Source: Actinomycetota bacterium
GTDB taxonomy: Bacteria > Actinomycetota > Actinomycetes > S36-B12 > CAIYMF01
Assembly: GCA_009699025.1 (NCBI GenBank)
Contig: WLOZ01000088.1
Coordinates: 1 to 7,148, forward strand
DNA length: 7,148 nucleotides
Direction of reading: 5' to 3'
Positions 1-4,100 of this stretch are shown here, piece by piece. A program made the translations under genes and the position numbers. Each line of letters starts with the position of its first letter. The first letter of the stretch is position 1. Under the pieces are notes generated by a model. It was not told the DNA's origin and did not search any database. It was given only the letters and a program-made list of their open reading frames with translations.

Positions 1-461
1 ATGCTACCGAGGTGCTGATTGAAGTCGCCCACGATGCCCCGCACCAGAGCGTCGGGATATCGGGCGCCGAGTGCCGCCACCGCTGTGCGCAGGGTCTGCT
101 CGCTGACGTCGAGGGCGATGAACTCTGACAGACGCCCCGCCGCGTGAAATGCGTCTAACAGCGTTCGAGTCTTGTCGGAGGTGCCCGATCCAAGCTCCAC
201 CACCACGTCGGCGCCCGTGAGCGACACGACGGACGACGCCTCTCGAGCCAAGATCTCGCGTTCGCATTCGGTGGGGTAGTACTCGGGAAGCCTGGTGATC
301 TGGTCGAACAGGTCCGAGCCCCGATCGTCGTAGAGCCAGTGCGGTGACAGCGAGCGAGGCACCTCGGCGAGTCCCGAACGCACGTCGTCGACCAGTGAGC
401 GGCGCGCCCATTCGTCGTCGAGCAGCACCAGCACCTCGGTACCCTGGGTCTCAGTGGGCAC
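1..461 (-). CDS. egtD: EgtD, L-histidine N-alpha-methyltransferase (N-terminal half, cut by window edge)
   Basis: EgtD trimethylates the alpha-amino group of histidine with S-adenosylmethionine to give hercynine, the first step of ergothioneine synthesis, in the cytosol. Only 153 codons are present; the family is about 320 residues, so the C-terminal half lies beyond the left edge. Reading from the GTG at 461, the protein shows the family block LYDDRGSDLFDQITRLPEYY (residues 43-62), the SAM-binding motif ELGSGTSDKT (89-98), the acidic ribose-contact segment ALDVSE (116-121) and GDFNQHL (145-151). Tyr44 and Tyr61 are 17 residues apart, as are substrate-contacting Tyr39 and Tyr56 of the mycobacterial enzyme (numbers from memory). 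The GTG lies inside the last codons of egtB, giving an 11-base overlap, with a GGACAGG-like ribosome site about nine bases upstream. The pair is therefore probably one transcript with coupled translation. Confidence 0.93.
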   Translation of the reverse strand, partial: MPTETQGTEVLVLLDDEWARRSLVDDVRSGLAEVPRSLSPHWLYDDRGSDLFDQITRLPEYYPTECEREILAREASSVVSLTGADVVVELGSGTSDKTRTLLDAFHAAGRLSEFIALDVSEQTLRTAVAALGARYPDALVRGIVGDFNQHLGS

Positions 462-1689
462 GAGCTGCCGCCTGTCCGTCGGCGAGCCTGACGCCGCTCA
501 TGGCCCAGCGCGACTGCGACGGGAAGAAGTTGCGATAGGTGGCGCGGGAATGTCCGGCCGGCGTGAGCGCCGAACTGCCGCGCAGCACCATCTGGTTCGA
601 CATGAACTTCCCGTTGTACTCGCCGATGGCCCCCGCCACAGGTGCAAAACCGGGATACCCCAGGTAGGCCGACGAGGTCCACTGCCAGCACTCGCCGTAC
701 AGCTCCCTCAGCACCTGGTCAGGCTCTGATGCTGCCACCGCGTGCTCCCACTCGAACTCGGTGGGTAGTCGTGCGCCTGCCCACGTGGCATACGCGTCGG
801 CCTCAAAGTGGCTCACGTGGCGTGCGGGTTCGTCCTCGACCACGGGACGGGTGCCGTTCAGCGTGTGCTCCCACCAAACGCCGTCGTCGTGGAACCAGTA
901 GAGCGGCGCCTCGATGGCGTCAGCCTGCAGCCACGCCCATCCCTCGGAGAGCCACAACTCGTGACGCGCATACCCTCCATCGTCAATGAAGGCTAACCAC
1001 TCGCCCGCGGTGACCAGTCGATCTGCGATCTGGAACGGTTGCAGGAACACACGATGGCGCGGGCCTTCGTTGTCGAAGTGGAATTCGGCACCCTCGTGGC
1101 CGATCTCAACCACACCACCGGCGTACTCGACCCACTCGATGGGGGAAGCTGCGGGCAGTAGGGGCGCGGTGTTGGGCGCGGTGTTGGGCGCGTACGAGGG
1201 TCGCAGTGGATTGCGCGAGAGCACGTGCTTGATATCCATGAGGATGAGTTCCTGGTGCTGCTGCTCATGGTGGAGCCCCAGCACGACCGCCGCGCGGAGG
1301 CGGGCGAGCTGGTCGTCGGGTAAGGCGCGCAGGAGAGCGACCACACGTAAGTCGACCTCACGCCGATAGTCGCCCACCTCGACGGCTCCCGGACGCGAAA
1401 TATGCCCCCGACTGGCCCGGGGGTACCGCGGGCCCAGCGACTCGTAGTAGCTGTTGAAGAGGTACCAGTAGTCGCGGTCGACGGGCTCGTACCCTGCCGT
1501 TGCAGCGGCCAGCACGAAGTTTTCGAAGAACCACGTGACGTGGGCGCGATGCCATTTAGTGGGGCTTACATCGGGCATCGACTGCACCGTCTGGTCTTCC
1601 GCCGAGAGGGGAGCGCACAGCTCGTCTGTCTGCCCTCGAACCTCGAGGTATCGGTCAATCAGAGCCTGGCGAGCCTCGAGAACAGACAT
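451..1689 (-). CDS. egtB: EgtB, hercynine oxygenase / sulfoxide synthase, cysteine-type residue pattern
   Basis: This non-haem iron enzyme joins a thiol substrate to hercynine with O2, forming the sulfoxide intermediate of ergothioneine synthesis. The 412-residue length is normal. An N-terminal DinB-like domain carries WHRAH (46-50) and HHEQQHQE (140-147); predicted iron ligands are His50, His141 and His145. A C-terminal formylglycine-generating-enzyme-like domain follows from about residue 183, with ARLPTEFEWEHA (306-317), ECWQWTSSAY (333-342) and TYRNFF (384-389). The tyrosine pair Tyr81-Tyr82 in FNSYY sits 31/32 residues after His50. This equals the spacing I recall for His62 and Tyr93/Tyr94 in Chloracidobacterium EgtB, which uses free cysteine; the His spacings (+91, +95) also match. 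Mycobacterial EgtB uses gamma-glutamylcysteine and needs EgtA and EgtC, neither of which is beside this gene. The interdomain linker (about 163-182) is low-complexity APNT repeats. The motif after KFMSNQMVLR reads GSSALTP, where GGSC is usual. egtD follows with an 11-base overlap. Confidence 0.95.
   Translation of the reverse strand: MSVLEARQALIDRYLEVRGQTDELCAPLSAEDQTVQSMPDVSPTKWHRAHVTWFFENFVLAAATAGYEPVDRDYWYLFNSYYESLGPRYPRASRGHISRPGAVEVGDYRREVDLRVVALLRALPDDQLARLRAAVVLGLHHEQQHQELILMDIKHVLSRNPLRPSYAPNTAPNTAPLLPAASPIEWVEYAGGVVEIGHEGAEFHFDNEGPRHRVFLQPFQIADRLVTAGEWLAFIDDGGYARHELWLSEGWAWLQADAIEAPLYWFHDDGVWWEHTLNGTRPVVEDEPARHVSHFEADAYATWAGARLPTEFEWEHAVAASEPDQVLRELYGECWQWTSSAYLGYPGFAPVAGAIGEYNGKFMSNQMVLRGSSALTPAGHSRATYRNFFPSQSRWAMSGVRLADGQAAARAH
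1163..1192. repeat. 12-bp tandem repeat, 2.5 copies, in the egtB linker
   Basis: The unit GGCGCGGTGTTG occurs twice exactly, with a further half copy. In egtB it encodes the APNT repeats of the linker between the DinB-like and FGE-like domains. The length is a multiple of three, so copy-number change would keep the frame. It is probably a neutral slippage product. Confidence 0.85.
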
Positions 1690-1695
1690 ACGGCC

Positions 1696-1701
1696 AGCCT
1701 A
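1696..1701 (-). promoter_or_regulatory. Candidate -10 hexamer for egtB (possibly leaderless)
   Basis: TAGGCT on the minus strand ends six bases before the egtB ATG (1689-1687). This is the TAnnnT pattern and distance of actinobacterial leaderless promoters, where transcription begins at or next to the start codon. No convincing -35 element is visible. The AGG inside the hexamer could instead act as a weak ribosome site. Confidence 0.42.
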
Positions 1702-1710
1702 AGGGCACAT

Positions 1711-1721
1711 GTGAGGCTCAC
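1711..1721. promoter_or_regulatory. Small palindrome in the divergent egtB / decarboxylase intergenic region
   Basis: GTGAG-G-CTCAC is a perfect inverted repeat with five-base arms. It lies near the centre of the 68-base gap between two divergent starts, just upstream of both candidate -10 hexamers. It is well placed for an operator controlling both genes, but short enough to arise by chance. No known regulator site is recognised. Confidence 0.25.
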
Positions 1722-1744
1722 GCCGCTCGAGAAGGGCATTCCAG

Positions 1745-1750
1745 TACCCT
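1745..1750 (+). promoter_or_regulatory. Candidate -10 hexamer for the decarboxylase-like gene (possibly leaderless)
   Basis: TACCCT ends seven bases before the ATG at 1758. The intervening bases (TCCCACC) are not a ribosome site, and the only purine-rich stretch, GAAGGG at 1731-1736, is too far upstream to serve. This supports leaderless initiation from a TAnnnT promoter. Confidence 0.42.
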
Positions 1751-1757
1751 TCCCACC

Positions 1758-2747
1758 ATGTCATTCGACACACCGCTGATCGCGGCTGTGACCCTTCAGC
1801 GCCAGAGACTCAGCGATGCTGACACCACATCCGACGACGCAACCTTCCAACTACAACTCGCCCATGTGCTGCTCGAGGGCGGCTACGACGGGGTCGCGAC
1901 CATGGCAGAGGCACTGAAAGGCGGGGACCACGGCCTCGGAGCCCTTGATCGGCTCGACGGTGAGGTGGTGGTGGTCGATGGCGAGCCGTGGCAGATCGAC
2001 TTCCGCGGGGTGGCCCACCTCATCCCGCCGGAGGCGACCACTCCCTTCATGGTGGTGAGCCACCTGCACTCGCCGCACGCGCGAACTCTGCGCGACTGCT
2101 CCCTTGAGCACGTGGCGGCTGTTGTCGAGGAGCTAGTGCACGACCCCGGTGCTGTCGTCGCGATCCGGCTCGAGGGAACCTTCACGCGCGTGCTCGCTCG
2201 CAGCGTGCGGCCTCAGTCTCCGCCCTACCGCCCATTCGCTGAGGTGTGCCTCACTGACGAGGTGCGCTGGGTCATGGCTCCCTTCGAAGGAGTGTTCGTC
2301 GGATTTCGGTTCCCCGACCTCGCCGAGGGTTCCACCATCGCCGGACTTCACCTGCACGCGCTTGCGGCAGACCGCTCCACAGGCGGACACAACTACGAGC
2401 TCCATGTGCAGGAGGCCGTGCTCTCGGTCGGCGTCTCGCACGAGGTGGTGATCGCCCTGCCCGACCGAGGAATGGTCGACCTCCTCGAGACCCCCCGGGC
2501 GATGCGCGCGGTGCAGCGACAGCTCCTGCGCCATGGGCCGCGGTCTACACCCGACATCGCAGCGTCTCTTGAGATCACCGTGGGGGAGGCACTCAGGCGC
2601 CTCGACTGGCTGGCAGACCGTGGGCACGTCGAGGCGATCACGGCGAGAGTGGGCGGGCAGGGCGGCGACCTGCGCTGGCGGGCGCGGCTCAACTCTCACA
2701 GCGGCCGCGTCCAATCGAGCGTGTCGGAGAGACTCGCAGACTTCTAG
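1758..2747 (+). CDS. Alpha-acetolactate decarboxylase-like protein fused to a C-terminal winged-helix domain
   Basis: Residues about 29-240 match the acetolactate decarboxylase (BudA/AldB) family, which converts 2-acetolactate to acetoin and CO2 in the cytosol. The motifs appear in family order: LLEGGYDGVATMAEALKGGD (38-57), HGLGALDRLDGE (58-69), AIRLEGTFTRVLARSV (135-150), FEGVFVGFRFP (176-186) and GLHLHALAADRSTGGH (196-211). Predicted zinc ligands His198, His200 and His211 have the family spacing (2 and 11). Glu69 and Arg148 correspond by position to catalytic Glu65 and Arg145 of the Brevibacillus enzyme (recalled numbering), so the active site looks intact. The oddity is the tail: the family is usually about 240-260 residues, but here about 80 more (248-329) form a predicted winged helix, with recognition-helix region PDIAASLEITVGEALRRLDW (265-284). 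The protein could be an enzyme, an acetolactate-sensing regulator, or an adaptor. It heads a plus-strand cluster with the next two genes. The decarboxylase fold is secure; the biological role is not. Confidence 0.9.
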   Translation: MSFDTPLIAAVTLQRQRLSDADTTSDDATFQLQLAHVLLEGGYDGVATMAEALKGGDHGLGALDRLDGEVVVVDGEPWQIDFRGVAHLIPPEATTPFMVVSHLHSPHARTLRDCSLEHVAAVVEELVHDPGAVVAIRLEGTFTRVLARSVRPQSPPYRPFAEVCLTDEVRWVMAPFEGVFVGFRFPDLAEGSTIAGLHLHALAADRSTGGHNYELHVQEAVLSVGVSHEVVIALPDRGMVDLLETPRAMRAVQRQLLRHGPRSTPDIAASLEITVGEALRRLDWLADRGHVEAITARVGGQGGDLRWRARLNSHSGRVQSSVSERLADF

Positions 2748-2761
2748 GTCACGCCATGGCC

Positions 2762-2767
2762 TAGGGT
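2762..2767 (+). promoter_or_regulatory. Candidate internal -10 hexamer (TAGGGT)
   Basis: TAGGGT fits the actinobacterial -10 pattern TAnnnT and lies in the gap after the decarboxylase stop, 38 bases before the preferred next start. It overlaps an inverted repeat, CTAGG (2744-2748) with CCTAG (2760-2764), around the 8-base palindrome GCCATGGC. A secondary promoter for the small gene and the ATPase is possible. No clear -35 is seen. Confidence 0.3.
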
Positions 2768-2794
2768 AAGGACGTCACTCAGCGATCAACCCAT

Positions 2795-2799
2795 GGGAG
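2795..2799 (+). promoter_or_regulatory. Ribosome binding site that decides the 2805 start
   Basis: GGGAG lies five bases before ATG 2805 and inside the codons that follow the alternative ATG at 2793. The earlier ATG has no purine-rich site at a suitable distance, so initiation at 2805 is preferred. Confidence 0.6.
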
Positions 2800-2804
2800 T
2801 ACCG

Positions 2805-3317
2805 ATGTCAGTGGAATTTCCCTCTCCGGGTTCGTCGCCTCGTCGTGCCCAAGCGCTGGTCTTCCTCATCGAGCAGGAGGCCGCCCGCACGCGCGACGTG
2901 CGCGACGCCACGGTGCTCACGGCCATGCCCGGTGACATCCCGATTGACCTCAGCAGCCTGCTCGACGCCACGGCCCTCGATCTTCCCCTCCCTACGGGCG
3001 ACGCGTTGCACGACCTCGCCGGCTACGGGCTTGCGAGAAGGCCGAGCGACGAGGTCGACGGCAAGGCCCTTGAGCGCACTGCGGCCGTGTGGGGTGCCCT
3101 GGTACCTGAGAGCCCTCATATGCGCGCTCAGGCACTGCTCATGCTGCTGCGTCGCCACCGCGTCGTGAAGAGTGCCAGCCCTCGCCTACGAGAGGCTCTA
3201 GGCGCCGACACCCCCGCTGTAGTCGAAGCTTTCGAGACTCTTGGCCAGGGAGACCTCGACAGCCACTACGCTGAGCCATCAGGATTCCAGAAGTTCGCTG
3301 CCAAATTCCGTCGTTGA
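2805..3317 (+). CDS. Unrecognised 170-residue protein between the decarboxylase-like and MinD-like genes
   Basis: I do not recognise a family. Starting at ATG 2805 (GGGAG ribosome site) gives 170 residues; starting at 2793 adds MGVP. There is no signal peptide or membrane segment. The sequence is acidic to neutral and mostly helix-forming. Visible stretches are AQALVFLIEQEAARTRDVRD near the N-terminus, a proline-poor middle containing LHDLAGYGLARRPSDEVDG, and the leucine/arginine-rich helix RAQALLMLLRRHRVV, about residues 115-129. The C-terminus, GFQKFAAKFRR, is a short basic amphipathic segment that could touch a membrane, nucleic acid or a partner. The ATPase gene begins 18 bases after its stop, so the two are very probably co-transcribed. 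By position it may be a partner or regulator of the ATPase, as ParA/MinD genes often have small adjacent partner genes; that is inference only. Confidence 0.8.
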   Translation: MSVEFPSPGSSPRRAQALVFLIEQEAARTRDVRDATVLTAMPGDIPIDLSSLLDATALDLPLPTGDALHDLAGYGLARRPSDEVDGKALERTAAVWGALVPESPHMRAQALLMLLRRHRVVKSASPRLREALGADTPAVVEAFETLGQGDLDSHYAEPSGFQKFAAKFRR

Positions 3318-3320
3318 CAC

Positions 3321-3330
3321 AGAAGAGGAA
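3321..3330 (+). promoter_or_regulatory. Strong ribosome binding site of the MinD-like ATPase gene
   Basis: AGAAGAGGAA ends five bases before ATG 3336 and is the best Shine-Dalgarno match in the window. It contrasts with the apparently leaderless starts nearby, and suggests the ATPase is translated efficiently from within a polycistronic message. Confidence 0.75.
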
Positions 3331-3335
3331 TAGCC

Positions 3336-4100
3336 ATGACCACCGTCATCTCAGTCCACTCGTTCCGCGGCGGAACGGGTAAGAGCAACACCACCGCGAA
3401 CGTTGGGGCACAGCTCGCTGCAGGTGGGGCGCGCGTGGCCATCGTCGACACCGACATTCAGAGCCCCGGAGTGCATGTGCTCTTCGGACACGAGGACCCG
3501 CTCGAGCCTGCCCTCAACGACTACCTCTGGGGCAAGACCGACATCGCGTCAGCGGCGCACGACGTCACCGATCGTGTCGCCAGCCACATGTCCGTTGCCG
3601 AGGGTGGCCAGCTCTTCCTGGTTCCCTCCAGCATTAAGGCCGGCGACATCGCGCGCGTGCTCCGCGAGGGCTACGACGTTGGCACCCTCAACGACGGCTT
3701 CCGTGACCTCGCCAAGGACCTCTCGCTCGACTACCTGATGATCGACACCCACCCGGGCCTCAACGAGGAGACCCTGCTGTCAATCACCATCAGTGACATC
3801 CTCATCCTCATCCTGCGCCCCGACCGGCAGGACTTCCAGGGTACGGCCGTCACTGTCGACGTCGCCCGCCGTCTCGATGTGCCCAACCTCTTTTTGGTGC
3901 TCAACAAGGTTCCCTCTGGCGTCGACTTCGACGACCTGCGCGAGCAGATGAACGCCGCGTACGCCTCCGAGACCGTGGCCATGCTGCCGCTGTCAGAGCA
4001 GGTCGTACAGAATGCTTCCGGCGGCCTCTTCTCGATCACCAGCCCCGAGCACGAGTGGTCGGCCGAGATTCGCAAGATCGTCGCCCGCATTCAGAGCTAG
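3336..4100 (+). CDS. MinD/ParA-family ATPase with Arg at the signature-Lys position
   Basis: This family binds ATP as a dimer and switches or positions cargo on the nucleoid or membrane. The 254-residue protein shows a deviant Walker A, FRGGTGKSN (10-18), with P-loop Lys16 and Ser17, a switch I-like VDTDIQSPG (37-45), a Walker B strand YLMIDTHPG (133-141) with Asp137, and LNKVPSG (189-195). The signature lysine (KGGxGK in ParA/MinD) is Arg11 here. I have a loose recollection of RGGTGKSN-type MinD-like proteins elsewhere, so Arg may be family-wide. The C-terminus (SAEIRKIVARIQS) is short and not an obvious MinD membrane-targeting helix. There is no N-terminal DNA-binding domain, no adjacent parB and no origin-like repeats, so plasmid or chromosome partition is unlikely. 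It is the last gene of the plus-strand cluster. Its TAG shares a CTAG with the stop of the opposite-strand membrane-protein gene. Confidence 0.92.
   Translation: MTTVISVHSFRGGTGKSNTTANVGAQLAAGGARVAIVDTDIQSPGVHVLFGHEDPLEPALNDYLWGKTDIASAAHDVTDRVASHMSVAEGGQLFLVPSSIKAGDIARVLREGYDVGTLNDGFRDLAKDLSLDYLMIDTHPGLNEETLLSITISDILILILRPDRQDFQGTAVTVDVARRLDVPNLFLVLNKVPSGVDFDDLREQMNAAYASETVAMLPLSEQVVQNASGGLFSITSPEHEWSAEIRKIVARIQS

Noticed and set aside
4..411. Long minus-strand open frame beginning MGAPLTGRRR
   Set aside because: It is Arg/Gly/Ser-rich with no domain, and it is a frame shadow of egtD, whose true frame shows the SAM-binding motif and family blocks.
155..691. 178-codon minus-strand open frame spanning the egtB/egtD junction
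   Set aside because: It is out of frame with both recognised proteins and has a composition typical of a GC-rich shadow frame.
1163..1192. 12-bp repeat as a CRISPR-like or mobile-element feature
   Set aside because: There are only 2.5 adjacent copies without spacers, in frame within the egtB linker. Simple slippage explains it.
3336..4100. Plasmid or chromosome partition locus (parA)
   Set aside because: There is no ParB-like partner, no iteron or parS-like repeats, and the neighbours are metabolic or membrane proteins. The Walker A also has Arg for the signature Lys.
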